Assembly: GCA_031261455.1 (NCBI GenBank)
Contig: JAISJP010000017.1
Span: 1 to 37,252 of the forward strand
Direction: 5' to 3'
DNA: 37,252 nt
Source of the DNA: Propionibacteriaceae bacterium
GTDB lineage: Bacteria; Actinomycetota; Actinomycetes; Propionibacteriales; Propionibacteriaceae
Positions within the stretch are counted from its first letter, which is position 1. Each line of letters starts with the position of its first letter. The position numbers and the translations under genes are program-made. Below the pieces are notes generated by a model. It worked only from the letters and a program-made list of their open reading frames with translations, did not search any database and was not told the origin of the DNA. Of this stretch, positions 9,800 through 17,990 are shown piece by piece.

Positions 9800-10282
9800 A
9801 TGAGTGAACAAACTCGGCGCATCATTTTTGTGTGTCACGGCAACATTTGCAGGTCCCCAATGGCGGAGCGGACCGCCGAGAAGTGGGCAGCCGACGCCGG
9901 TCTGACCAACATCACGTTCACCAGTGCCGGAGTGTCGGCCGAGGAAGAGGGCAACCCCATCGACCCACGCGCCCGTGCCCAACTCACTGCCTCCGGTTAT
10001 CGGACAACGAATCACAAGGCACACAAGATCACCGCCGCCGAGATTGAGGCGGCCGAACTAGTCATTGCCATGGAAGCCACCCACGTGTCCCGAATGCGCC
10101 GTATCGCGCCCCACGCCCACAACTTCGTGCTGCTAACCGACTTTGACCCAGCCCACCTGGGCGAAGACATCGCCGACCCCTGGTACGGCGACGAATCCTG
10201 GTACGTGCGCACCCAACGCAGCATCGAGTCTGCCATGCCTGGCCTAATCGACCACCTCCGCGCCACCGTCCCAACTGCGTAA
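9800..10282 (+). CDS. Low-molecular-weight protein tyrosine phosphatase
   Basis: Cytoplasmic phosphatase of the LMW-PTP family, about 160 residues, typical length. The P-loop C-x5-R-S is present near the N-terminus in VCHGNICRSP, where the first Cys is the nucleophile and the Arg binds phosphate. The general-acid Asp is in the late motif DPWYGD. I chose the ATG at 9800 because it places the phosphatase loop about 10 residues from the N-terminus, as in the family; the frame is open 28 codons further upstream, but that stretch is not conserved. It is divergent from the activase gene. Substrates in actinobacteria range from tyrosine-phosphorylated proteins to polysaccharide-synthesis kinases; none is indicated here. 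Confidence 0.92.
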   Translation: MSEQTRRIIFVCHGNICRSPMAERTAEKWAADAGLTNITFTSAGVSAEEEGNPIDPRARAQLTASGYRTTNHKAHKITAAEIEAAELVIAMEATHVSRMRRIAPHAHNFVLLTDFDPAHLGEDIADPWYGDESWYVRTQRSIESAMPGLIDHLRATVPTA

Positions 10283-10295
10283 CCAACGGAGCCAC

Positions 10296-10314
10296 GCGTG
10301 AACCGCGGTCACGC
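10296..10314 (+). terminator. Weak stem-loop after the phosphatase gene
   Basis: GCGTGA and TCACGC pair around a 7-nt loop starting 14 nt after the phosphatase stop. No uninterrupted U-run follows directly, so this is at best a weak or Rho-assisted terminator. Confidence 0.3.
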
Positions 10315-10484
10315 AACCCAAACAGTTTTGCAGTAGGGTTTTAGCTACTTCATGTACGAGGTGAGTGGCTGCACACGAAGAGCAAGTTGCTTGAGTCTCG
10401 TATCGCGGTGGGTGTGGAAGGTACGTGAGTTGCGTGCGCTGGCGCCCCAACCGTGTCATAAGAGTTAGAGAGAAGACCATATCT

Positions 10485-11306
10485 ATGAATCTACGAATCA
10501 CCAAGGGGCTGGCCGTTGCGGCTGCCGCCACCATGCTGTTCACCGCGTGTAGCAGCGACGACACCAAGACCGACCCGTCTGCCAGCAGCACCGCCACCAC
10601 CGGAAAGCCCGCTGGCTACACCATTAAGGACGGCACCCTCACCGCTTGTGGCGAGGTTCCGTTCGCGCCGTTCGAGTACGAAGACCCGACTGTCGAAGGT
10701 GGCTACACCGGTTTCGACCTTGACCTGGGTCACGAAATCGCTGCCCGCCTGGGCCTGGACTACGAGTTCATCACTGTGGACTTCAACGCCCTGCAGTCCG
10801 GCATGGTGCTGGTTGCCGGTCAGTGCGACGTCGGCACGTCGGCCATCTCGATCACCCCGGAGCGGGCCGCCAACATCGACTTCAGTGAGGGCTACTACAC
10901 GTCGCTTCTTGCGCTGCTGGTGTCTAAAGAGTCTGGCATCACCGGTGTCGCTGGCATGTCCGACAAGGTCATTGGTGTTCAGCTTGGCTCCACCGGCGAG
11001 GCCTACGCCAACGAGAACGCGCCTGCTGACGCTACCATCGTTACATTTGAGGGCGATGGTGACCTGTGGTTGGCGCTCCAGGCTGGCACGATCGACGGCG
11101 TGCTGCAGGATCAGCCGGTCAACGTGCTGCACGTGCGTGCCGATGCAAACTACATCTTGGCTGAGGAGTACGACACGGGCGAAGAGTACGGTTTTGCGTA
11201 CGCCAAGGGTCAGCACCTCGAACTGCAGGCCGACATCGCGCAGACATTGAAGGACATGCGCGCCGACGGCACGTACCAGACGTTCTACGACAAGTACTTC
11301 AAGTAA
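10485..11306 (+). CDS. Amino-acid ABC transporter substrate-binding lipoprotein
   Basis: Extracellular solute-binding protein family 3, which captures a polar amino acid and delivers it to the permease encoded next. The 273-residue precursor has a basic N-terminus, a short hydrophobic core and a lipobox LFTAC with the lipid-modified Cys22, followed by a Ser/Thr-rich linker. The mature part starts its ligand domain with GTLTACGEVPFAPFEYED and contains the family block GGYTGFDLDLGHEIAARLGL. ATG 10485 is preceded by an AGAGAGAAG purine box and places the signal peptide correctly; an upstream in-frame TTG start would spoil the signal peptide. A strong stem-loop separates it from the permease gene. 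Specificity cannot be read from sequence alone. Confidence 0.93.
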   Translation: MNLRITKGLAVAAAATMLFTACSSDDTKTDPSASSTATTGKPAGYTIKDGTLTACGEVPFAPFEYEDPTVEGGYTGFDLDLGHEIAARLGLDYEFITVDFNALQSGMVLVAGQCDVGTSAISITPERAANIDFSEGYYTSLLALLVSKESGITGVAGMSDKVIGVQLGSTGEAYANENAPADATIVTFEGDGDLWLALQAGTIDGVLQDQPVNVLHVRADANYILAEEYDTGEEYGFAYAKGQHLELQADIAQTLKDMRADGTYQTFYDKYFK

Positions 11307-11320
11307 GACCTGTCCCAAAA

Positions 11321-11415
11321 CTGACGCCGACGGGGACGCCCACGCTCACACACGCACTCGGCTACGCACGCGGTGTGTTGCGTCTTGCGTGTTGTGTCCC
11401 CGTCGGTATTGTCAG
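11321..11415 (+). promoter_or_regulatory. Large intercistronic stem-loop (SBP/permease junction)
   Basis: CCGACGGGGAC (11327-11337) pairs perfectly with GTCCCCGTCGG (11396-11406). CTGAC/GTCAG extends the base outside, and CACACACGCA (11347-11356) pairs, with a bulge, with TGCGTGTTGTG (11386-11396) inside. No U-run follows. It probably protects the upstream mRNA or dampens read-through, so that more binding protein than membrane components is made. It is not a classical intrinsic terminator. Confidence 0.65.
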
Positions 11416-11445
11416 TAGCTGTATGACTGTATGAAGTAAGGATGC

Positions 11446-12255
11446 GTGAACTCCATGGCATCAATTGATATTCGTCCCACCACTAGGCGACGGATGTCTG
11501 TGGGCGCGTGGTACGTGGTTGCTGTCGGACTGATCGCGCTGATCGTGTTCACCGCCGACTGGGACACCATGAAATCCCAGTTTGCGAACGGCGAAATCGC
11601 CAAGGCCCTGTGGCCAGACATCGTAGTCATCGCGATGTGGAACACCATTTGGTACACGTTGGTGTCGTTCGTTGTTGGCACCGTTTTTGCTACCCTGCTG
11701 GCGCTGATGAAGATGAGTTCGGGACCGCCAAAGTGGTTTGCCATCGGGTTCATCGAACTGTTCCGTGGTTTGCCAGCGCTGGTTACCATCATGGCTTGCA
11801 TGTACGTGATCCCCATCGCGTTCAACGGCACCAAGATTCCAGGAGGGTCTGTTGGGGCCGGGTTGGTGGCCCTGATTGTGGTAACGTCCGCGTACGGGTC
11901 CGAGATCATCCGGGCAGGCATCGAGGCCGTGCCAAAAGGACAGCGTGAAGCCGCGTCGTCGCTCGGCATGCCTGCGTCCACCACAAATCTGTGGGTGGTG
12001 CTGCCCCAGGCGTTCCGCATCGTGCTGCCGCCACTGACCAACGAGTTTGTGACGTTGCTGAAGGACACCTCGCTGTTGTATGTGGCTGGCACCACCATCG
12101 CGACGCGTGAGTTGACGTCGTTCTCGCGCTCTTGGTTGACCTACTACGGCAACGCGACTCCGCTGGTCCTAGGTGCGCTCTGCTACCTGATTATCACCAT
12201 CCCGTTGACCTACCTGGTGTCTCGGATGGAGAAGAAGTTCGCGGTGAAAAAGTGA
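11446..12255 (+). CDS. Amino-acid ABC transporter permease
   Basis: Membrane component of the importer, about 269 residues, of the HisM/GlnP-type permease family. It shows an N-terminal transmembrane helix ([14 protein letters not shown]), several further helices, and the cytoplasmic EAA coupling motif REAASSLG near residue 168, followed by [14 protein letters not shown]. Only one permease is encoded, so a homodimer is expected. The start is either GTG 11446, with TAAGGA close upstream, or ATG 11455; the latter has more comfortable spacing, so the first three residues are uncertain. The stop overlaps the next start as GTGA, so the ATPase is translationally coupled. Confidence 0.92.
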   Translation: MNSMASIDIRPTTRRRMSVGAWYVVAVGLIALIVFTADWDTMKSQFANGEIAKALWPDIVVIAMWNTIWYTLVSFVVGTVFATLLALMKMSSGPPKWFAIGFIELFRGLPALVTIMACMYVIPIAFNGTKIPGGSVGAGLVALIVVTSAYGSEIIRAGIEAVPKGQREAASSLGMPASTTNLWVVLPQAFRIVLPPLTNEFVTLLKDTSLLYVAGTTIATRELTSFSRSWLTYYGNATPLVLGALCYLIITIPLTYLVSRMEKKFAVKK

Positions 12256-13145
12256 GTGACTTGACCCAAGATTCTGATGCTGGCGTGATCGGCACCGGCA
12301 CACACCTGAGCAACCTTCCCACTGTCGATCCCTCTGCTGAGCCGTCTGCCGAAGTGCCTGTTGACGGCAGCGCGCGGCTGAGCAACCTTCCCGCTCGCGA
12401 CACTCCAGACCCGTCCGCCCCACCCATCCGCGTAGTCAACCTGCGCAAGAGCTTTGGCGAACTGGAGGTGCTCAAGGGCATCAACCTGACCGTCGAGCGC
12501 CGCGAAGTGGTGTGCGTGATCGGCCCCTCGGGGTCCGGCAAGTCCACCCTGCTGCGCAGCGTAAACATGCTGGAGCCGCCCACCAGCGGCGAGGTGCTCA
12601 TCGAGGGCATCAACATGTGTGACCCGGACGTCAACCTCGACCTAGTGCGCGCCCGCATCGGCATGGTTTTTCAACAGTTCAACCTGTTCCCGCACATGAC
12701 GGTCTTGCGCAACGTCACTATCGCCCAGCAGAAGGTGCTCAAGCGCAGCAAAGCTGAGGCAGAACGCGTGGCGGCAGAGATGCTCGCCCGCGTCGGGCTC
12801 ACCGAAAAGTTGGATGTACACCCGAGCCAACTCTCTGGTGGTCAGCAACAGCGCGTAGCCATCGCCCGTTCGCTGGCAATGAACCCCGACATGATGCTGT
12901 TCGACGAGCCCACCTCTGCCCTAGACCCCGAACTAGTCGGCGAAGTGCTGGAAGTGATGCGTGACCTAGCCAAGTCCGGAATGACAATGATGGTAGTCAC
13001 CCACGAAATGGGCTTCGCCCGCGAAGTCGGCACCCGCCTAATTTTCATGGACGACGGCGTCGTAATCGAAGAAGGCGACCCGCGCGAGGTGCTAGCCAAC
13101 CCGCAACAAGCCCGCACCCAGTCCTTCCTATCGAAGGTACTGTAG
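12252..13145 (+). CDS. Amino-acid ABC transporter ATP-binding protein
   Basis: ATPase energising the importer, with GlnQ-type architecture. Motifs: Walker [11 protein letters not shown]-loop VFQQFNLFP, signature LSGGQQQR, Walker [12 protein letters not shown] and H-switch VTHEMGF. The GTG at 12252 overlaps the permease stop by 4 nt. This start gives 297 residues with an unusual N-terminal extension of about 55 residues before the ATPase domain proper. The extension is rich in Ser, Pro, Asp and Thr and contains the motif LSNLP twice, about 24 residues apart. Relatives normally start at the conserved domain. The C-terminus overlaps the convergent aminotransferase gene by 18 nt. Confidence 0.93.
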   Translation: MSDLTQDSDAGVIGTGTHLSNLPTVDPSAEPSAEVPVDGSARLSNLPARDTPDPSAPPIRVVNLRKSFGELEVLKGINLTVERREVVCVIGPSGSGKSTLLRSVNMLEPPTSGEVLIEGINMCDPDVNLDLVRARIGMVFQQFNLFPHMTVLRNVTIAQQKVLKRSKAEAERVAAEMLARVGLTEKLDVHPSQLSGGQQQRVAIARSLAMNPDMMLFDEPTSALDPELVGEVLEVMRDLAKSGMTMMVVTHEMGFAREVGTRLIFMDDGVVIEEGDPREVLANPQQARTQSFLSKVL

Positions 13146-14381
13146 CAACCACGGGACGGCGCGGGCGGCGAAGCGGTCGAAGTCGGCCAAGTTGTTGTAG
13201 GCGTGGGCGCTTAGGCGGACGTAGCCGGTGCCGTCTAGGGATGTGAAGGCGGCTTCTATGCCGGTTTGTTCGAATAGGGGGACTCGGTAGGAGTCGGCAA
13301 TCTCGCGGGTTGCGCCTAGGCCTTCGGGAAGCTGGACTAGGCGCATTGACGGGGACCAAGTGATGCCCAGTGTGTCTGGGTGCGGCGTGTGAGCATCGGC
13401 GCCTTGCGCGGTGACGGAGAGCGCAGTCGCTGCACTTGTGCTTGGTGTGAGATGCGCGTCGAAAGCGGGACGGTCGGTCTGGCCGAAGGCTTCAGCGACA
13501 ATGGTGGCACCCTCTTCGATTAGGTGGGAGACGTAGGTGCGAATCTCGGACCAGCCTAGTTGTGCGTCTAGTTGGCGGTAGGCTTCGGAGGCGACCAGCC
13601 ATGACGAGTAGTCGATGGTGCCTTGGTAGGCGAAACGCAGGGGGTAGCGCTCGGGGGCGTTCCAGGAGTCGATCAGGGGCCAGAGTTGGTTGCGGAGTTG
13701 CGGGTCAGGGACGACTAGGGCGGCGCAGGAGACTGGGGCGCAGGCCCATTTGTGCAGGTTGCCGAACCAGATGTCACCTGCTGCTGGAGAGTCGATGATT
13801 CCGGGACCGTGAGCGCCATCAACGATCACTCTTACGCCGCGTTCGTGCAGTTCAGCGACCAAGCGATCTACCGGAAACAGGCGCGCAGTTGCGGATGTGA
13901 TCTGGTCGATGATGGCCCAAGCCGTACGGCTGCTCACCCTCGCTAACACGGAGGCAACCAGATCGTCATCGCTGATTCCAATGGGCAGTTGCACCTCAAC
14001 CAGCGACGCCCCGTAGCGCTGCGCCCAGCGCCGGGCGCCCATGGTGATGGCTCCATAGCCGTGGGACGTGACCAGCACCTCGGAACCGGCCTCTAGTGGC
14101 AGCGACGAGTAGACCACGCTGGCGGCGGCCGATGCGTTGAATGTGCAGACCAGCGACTCGCGGGTTACGTGCAGGTCGTCAGCAACCGCCTCGAACGCGG
14201 CGCTCAGCGGAGCCTGAATGCCAGCAAAGAACCCGACAGGGCTGGACTCCATGTCGCGTACAATCTGCGCGCGCCGCTCACTGATGTGCGAGGTGATGCC
14301 GCCAAACGAGGCGTGATTCAGGTGGGTGACGCTGAGGTCAAGCGCCCACCCGTCGAGCGAGCCCAGTCGCAGGTCAGGCAT
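13128..14381 (-). CDS. Class V aminotransferase family protein
   Basis: PLP-dependent fold-type I enzyme, 417 residues, most like the isopenicillin-N epimerase/cysteine desulfurase-like branch. Visible: an N-terminal HLNHASFGG typical of this branch, the PLP-pyridine Asp in VDGAHGPG, and the Schiff-base Lys in NLHKW. The C-terminal substrate Arg may be in VRLSAHAYN. The ATG at 14381 overlaps the upstream phosphatidyltransferase stop by 8 nt; a TTG 18 codons earlier is possible but would overlap much more. Isopenicillin synthesis itself is not suggested, since no partner gene is present; the true reaction is unknown. Tail-to-tail overlap with the ABC ATPase is 18 nt. Confidence 0.85.
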   Translation of the reverse strand: MPDLRLGSLDGWALDLSVTHLNHASFGGITSHISERRAQIVRDMESSPVGFFAGIQAPLSAAFEAVADDLHVTRESLVCTFNASAAASVVYSSLPLEAGSEVLVTSHGYGAITMGARRWAQRYGASLVEVQLPIGISDDDLVASVLARVSSRTAWAIIDQITSATARLFPVDRLVAELHERGVRVIVDGAHGPGIIDSPAAGDIWFGNLHKWACAPVSCAALVVPDPQLRNQLWPLIDSWNAPERYPLRFAYQGTIDYSSWLVASEAYRQLDAQLGWSEIRTYVSHLIEEGATIVAEAFGQTDRPAFDAHLTPSTSAATALSVTAQGADAHTPHPDTLGITWSPSMRLVQLPEGLGATREIADSYRVPLFEQTGIEAAFTSLDGTGYVRLSAHAYNNLADFDRFAARAVPWLLQYLR

Positions 14382-15060
14382 CAACTTCGCTAGCAGCAGA
14401 CGATGACTTGGACTTGATGTATGCGACGGCGTCAACCACTACCGGGATGGCACGTACTACCGTCAGCACTACTGCGGTCCAGACTAGGAACCAACCTAGC
14501 CAGTTCCACCAGGCGAACTGGAAGAACCAACTGAAGAACAGGCCGTGGCCGTCGGCGGTGAGGTTCTGTGCGTACAGCATAGCCAGATACACGAAACCCG
14601 CCGCTTTGGCGCAGCCGAAAAGGGCGCGCATGAAGCGACCGGCAGTCAGCCAAGTAGTGATGGGCGAGCGCATGATGTTGTGTTCGCCGAATGGTGTCAT
14701 GCCTTCTTCGTAGCCAGCGCTGCGCAGGCCGTCCACCAAGAAACCGCGACTGACTACCATGATCGGCACCCACACCGGGATGATGTCTAGGTCAGCAAAA
14801 ACGATCCACATCACGTTTTCGACGATGCGGTCGCCAACGATGTCGAAGATCGCGCCAAACTGGTTTACCTCGTGGTAGCGTCGTGCCACCCAGCCGTCCA
14901 CAGCGTCCAGCGCGATGATGAGGGCAAGCGCTGCGGCACACCACTGCGCCACCGATGCGTTGCCACCGTACATCAGCCAGATGACCACAAACAGCAAACA
15001 CACACGTCCTACGGTTATCGCATTCGCCACGAAGCCAAGCCTACCAGCGAGTGATGCCAC
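14374..15060 (-). CDS. CDP-alcohol phosphatidyltransferase
   Basis: Integral membrane enzyme that transfers a phosphatidyl group from a CDP-activated lipid to an alcohol acceptor. The diagnostic motif D-x2-D-G-x2-A-R-x8-G-x3-D-x3-D is complete: DAVDGWVAR, then G, then FDIVGD. Several hydrophobic helices follow, and the 228-residue size is typical. The acceptor (glycerol phosphate, inositol phosphate or another phosphatidyl group) cannot be assigned. GTG 15060 is used as the start; a GTG ten codons downstream is an alternative. It is translationally linked to the aminotransferase and divergent from fhaA with about 80 nt between, so the two promoters must lie in that short gap. Confidence 0.9.
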   Translation of the reverse strand: MASLAGRLGFVANAITVGRVCLLFVVIWLMYGGNASVAQWCAAALALIIALDAVDGWVARRYHEVNQFGAIFDIVGDRIVENVMWIVFADLDIIPVWVPIMVVSRGFLVDGLRSAGYEEGMTPFGEHNIMRSPITTWLTAGRFMRALFGCAKAAGFVYLAMLYAQNLTADGHGLFFSWFFQFAWWNWLGWFLVWTAVVLTVVRAIPVVVDAVAYIKSKSSSAASEVDA

Positions 15061-15139
15061 ACGCCGATGCGAGCCGACAGGTAGACTGATATCTTGGACG
15101 GAACGACGACTGACGTGGCTTGGCGAGGTGAGTTAAAAC

Positions 15140-16012
15140 ATGGGTCTGTTCGACCACATCGAGAACAAGCTTGAGGGCTTTGTCAACGGGGCGTTCGTGC
15201 GCGCCGTAAAGGGCGACCTCAAACCTGTAGACATCGCATCTTCCCTGCAACGCCTGTTGTCACAGCAAACTACACCCTTGACTGGGGGACGAAAGTTAGC
15301 CCCAAATGAGTTCACCGTATCGCTGAGCAAGCATGATTACGACCGGCTGGTTCCGTACTCCAAGACGCTAAATGCCGAGATCATCCCCACCCTGCGCGAG
15401 CATGCTGCCGCCTACTCGCTGGTGTTCAACGGCTCCATCTCTGTGGCTTATGTGTTGGATGAGAGTCTGCCGTCGGGCAAGTTTGCCGTGTCGGCGGAGA
15501 CGCGCGCCAACGTCAGTGGCGTAGGTTTTGCGGGCAGTGGCCCGCGTTCGGACGTCGTCACTGGCCCTGCAAATGCTCCGGTGAATCGGGCTACTATAAC
15601 TCCCGACATGGCAGCCTCCTCACCTGCCGGAGCCGTCGATCCTGCTCCAGCGCCTGTGGCCGTTGCAACTCCAGTGGTGAACCCGAGGGCAGGCGGGGCG
15701 GCATCCCCCCATCTGGCGTTGGTGTTGGAGATCAACGGAATGCGGCATCCGCTGGTGCCACCCGGCTTCAGCATCGGACGCGGCACGGAGGCCGACCTAC
15801 GGGTGGGTGATCCGTCGATCTCTCGCAAACATGCCCAGATCATAGTGGAGGGCACCCCCGGCGACCTGCGAATCAAGATAGTGGACCTCGGCTCAAGGAA
15901 CGGCATCATCGTCAACGGCGAGAAGGTGTTGGAAGCTCCATTGACGCGCGGGTCCCGCATCGAGATCGGCTCCACCCGTATGCTGGTTCACGCCTCGCAC
16001 GGAGAGTCCTGA
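15140..16012 (+). CDS. fhaA: FhaA: DUF3662 and FHA-domain protein
   Basis: Phosphothreonine-reading protein of the actinobacterial cell-wall signalling operon. In mycobacteria its FHA domain binds PknB-phosphorylated partners such as the pseudokinase domain of MviN, restraining peptidoglycan precursor export. The 290 residues show an N-terminal DUF3662 domain (MGLFDHIENKLEGF, to about residue 125) and a Pro/Ala-rich linker. A C-terminal FHA domain follows from about 200 to 285, with IGRG, SRKHAQI and LGSRNGIIVNG, the phosphopeptide-binding loops. GAGGTGAG lies about 8 nt before the ATG. It is the first gene of the five-gene plus-strand operon; fhaB follows 9 nt downstream. Confidence 0.93.
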   Translation: MGLFDHIENKLEGFVNGAFVRAVKGDLKPVDIASSLQRLLSQQTTPLTGGRKLAPNEFTVSLSKHDYDRLVPYSKTLNAEIIPTLREHAAAYSLVFNGSISVAYVLDESLPSGKFAVSAETRANVSGVGFAGSGPRSDVVTGPANAPVNRATITPDMAASSPAGAVDPAPAPVAVATPVVNPRAGGAASPHLALVLEINGMRHPLVPPGFSIGRGTEADLRVGDPSISRKHAQIIVEGTPGDLRIKIVDLGSRNGIIVNGEKVLEAPLTRGSRIEIGSTRMLVHASHGES

Positions 16013-16021
16013 GAGTTGTTC

Positions 16022-16471
16022 ATGGGTGGTTTTGTTTTCGCCGCGCTGAAGGTCGGCTTCTTGGCGCTCGTCTGGCTGTTCATCACGTTTGTGGCGCTGG
16101 TTATCCGCACGGATTTGAGCGACGGACAGCGCAAGGACGCCACCCCGAAGCCGAACCCGAAGCGTCGCGCGCAGCGTCGCGAAACCACGCCGCGGGTCGT
16201 CGTCATCGCCGGTCCAGACATCGGCGACTCGGTGCCCTTGACCGGCGAGATCTCCATCGGTCGTTCCCCGGACTGCGTGCTGGACATCTCGGACGACTTT
16301 GCGTCCACTTACCACGCCCAGTTGAGCTACGACGATGACTCATGGATCATCACCGACCTCGGATCCACGAACGGCACCTACGTCAACGGCGTGTCCATCA
16401 AGGCCCCCACCCGCATCAGCGACCGCGACATCATCCGCATCGGCGCGTCCCAACTGAAGTTGGAGGCGTGA
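16022..16471 (+). CDS. fhaB: FhaB (FipA-like): membrane-anchored FHA protein
   Basis: One N-terminal transmembrane segment (about residues 5-27: VFAALKVGFLALVWLFITFV), a basic linker KPNPKRRAQRR, and a cytosolic FHA domain with IGRSPDC, STYHAQL and LGSTNGTYVNG. In mycobacteria the protein interacts with phosphorylated divisome components (FipA) and helps recruit FtsZ/FtsQ-linked complexes. The 149-residue length agrees with the family. ATG 16022 is preferred over an in-frame TTG two codons earlier, since it follows a GAGAG purine stretch. There is a single nucleotide between its stop and the pstP GTG. Confidence 0.92.
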   Translation: MGGFVFAALKVGFLALVWLFITFVALVIRTDLSDGQRKDATPKPNPKRRAQRRETTPRVVVIAGPDIGDSVPLTGEISIGRSPDCVLDISDDFASTYHAQLSYDDDSWIITDLGSTNGTYVNGVSIKAPTRISDRDIIRIGASQLKLEA

Positions 16472-16472
16472 C

Positions 16473-17990
16473 GTGAGCACGGATACCCCGAAGGACCAAA
16501 CGTCTGGCGGCCTGTCACTCTTGGTGAAGGCACGTTCAGACATCGGACTGGTGAGGACCAACAATCAGGACTCAGCCTATGTATCGCCGTCGATGATCGC
16601 ATTGGCAGACGGCATGGGTGGCGCGGCTGCGGGCGATTTGGCGTCGGCAGTAGCCATCACGGCACTGATGGCTCAGGATGGTCAACCGGGCAGAGCTTCC
16701 CACCGGCTGCGCACGGCCATCGCGAACGCCCACAGCAAACTCAGCGATCTGATCGCGTGGAACCCGTCACTGTCCGGGCTAGGCACTACCATTGAGGCCG
16801 CAGTCTTTACGGGCAGCACTATGTCGCTGGCGCATCTGGGCGACTCGCGGGTGTACCTGCTGCGCGAGCATGAACTCACCCGGCTGACCCACGACCATTC
16901 ACTGGTGCAACAACTCCTCGACTCCGGCGAGATCACCGAAGAGGAGGCCGAGTACCATCCACGCCGCTCCCTGCTGATGCGCGTGCTCAACGGCACCTAC
17001 GTGTTCAAACCGGTGCTCTCCAACCATGCACTACAGTTGGGTGACCGGCTGCTTTTCTGCTCGGATGGCTTGTCAGGCCAACTTGATGACGACGATATTG
17101 TCTCGCTGCTTGGCGATCCCGATACGAACAAAACGATCACTTCGCTCAAAACGGCAGTGTACGACTTGGGCGCACCCGACAACGTGACCATCGTTGTGGC
17201 CGACGTTGTGGAGGCCAACGCGGAGCTGGACGCCGCCGCCCCGCAACTGTTCGGAGCGGTCGCCAAGGTCGTCATCCCCGACGTGCCCCACTTCGGTTTC
17301 CCGGACAACGTGCCCCAAGACATGGAGGACACCGGCTGGTTTGATCTGCCGCCCGATCCCGAAACTCAAGAGAGCGACATTGGGGCACGCCGCAGCCTGC
17401 GGTCGTCCAAGTCACGCGAGCTAGAACCAGTCAAACTGGACGACGACAACGACAGACCACAGAAGCGCGGCCTGTTGGTCGGCATCTCGGTGCTGGTAGC
17501 CGTGCTGGCGCTGCTGCTCGCCGGGCTGTGGGGAGGCCAGCGTTACCTGTCCAGCCAGTTCTTCATTGGTGACGACGATGGCCAGGTTGCCATCTTCCAA
17601 GGCCTGCCCGAGCGAGTTGTCGGCATCGAACTGAACTGGGTGGCCGAGACCAGCAACACGTCCTTGTCTGATCTGCCCACCTTCTACGCCGATCAGGTGA
17701 GGGGAGGCAATCTGCGTCCGGCAGACCTGGCGTCAGCTCGGGTGACGTTGTCAGAGTTGGAGGCCAAGGCCGCCTACTGCCGCTCCCTTCGCGTGCCGAC
17801 GGGCGCTCCATCAGCGACTCCCACACCTCCTACGGCAAACACGCCGCCGGTGCAACCGACCGAATCTACCGAACCAACTGAGTCAGCCACCACGGCCCCG
17901 ACTGCGGCACAAACCACGCCAATCACCCCAGCCACGCCTGCCTCCACAACCCCAACCCCGGCTGCTCCGGGGCTTGAGGATTGCCCGTGA
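16473..17990 (+). CDS. pstP: PP2C-type Ser/Thr phosphatase, copy 1
   Basis: Membrane phosphatase that reverses PknB-type phosphorylation. Cytosolic PP2C domain, residues about 15-245: metal-binding ADGMGG at 45-50, LGDSRVYLL, LLFCSDGLSGQL and the final metal site DNVTIVVADV. A linker leads to one transmembrane helix at about 333-352, and then an outside domain with YLSSQFFIG and EAKAAYCRS. A Thr/Pro-rich tail ends in EDCP. The 505 residues match actinobacterial PstP. GTG start 1 nt after fhaB; the stop overlaps the rodA GTG (GTGA). A homologous second copy is at the right edge of the window; the outer domain is conserved between them, while the juxtamembrane linker and Thr/Pro tail differ. 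Confidence 0.94.
   Translation: MSTDTPKDQTSGGLSLLVKARSDIGLVRTNNQDSAYVSPSMIALADGMGGAAAGDLASAVAITALMAQDGQPGRASHRLRTAIANAHSKLSDLIAWNPSLSGLGTTIEAAVFTGSTMSLAHLGDSRVYLLREHELTRLTHDHSLVQQLLDSGEITEEEAEYHPRRSLLMRVLNGTYVFKPVLSNHALQLGDRLLFCSDGLSGQLDDDDIVSLLGDPDTNKTITSLKTAVYDLGAPDNVTIVVADVVEANAELDAAAPQLFGAVAKVVIPDVPHFGFPDNVPQDMEDTGWFDLPPDPETQESDIGARRSLRSSKSRELEPVKLDDDNDRPQKRGLLVGISVLVAVLALLLAGLWGGQRYLSSQFFIGDDDGQVAIFQGLPERVVGIELNWVAETSNTSLSDLPTFYADQVRGGNLRPADLASARVTLSELEAKAAYCRSLRVPTGAPSATPTPPTANTPPVQPTESTEPTESATTAPTAAQTTPITPATPASTTPTPAAPGLEDCP

Noticed and set aside
10315..10484. Riboswitch or T-box in the leader of the importer operon
   Set aside because: The roughly 170-nt leader has a few short stems but no recognisable aptamer core or T-box motif.
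10491..11318. 275-codon minus-strand frame antisense to the binding-protein gene
   Set aside because: Covers the lipoprotein gene exactly in antisense; composition typical of a GC-rich shadow, and no recognisable motif.
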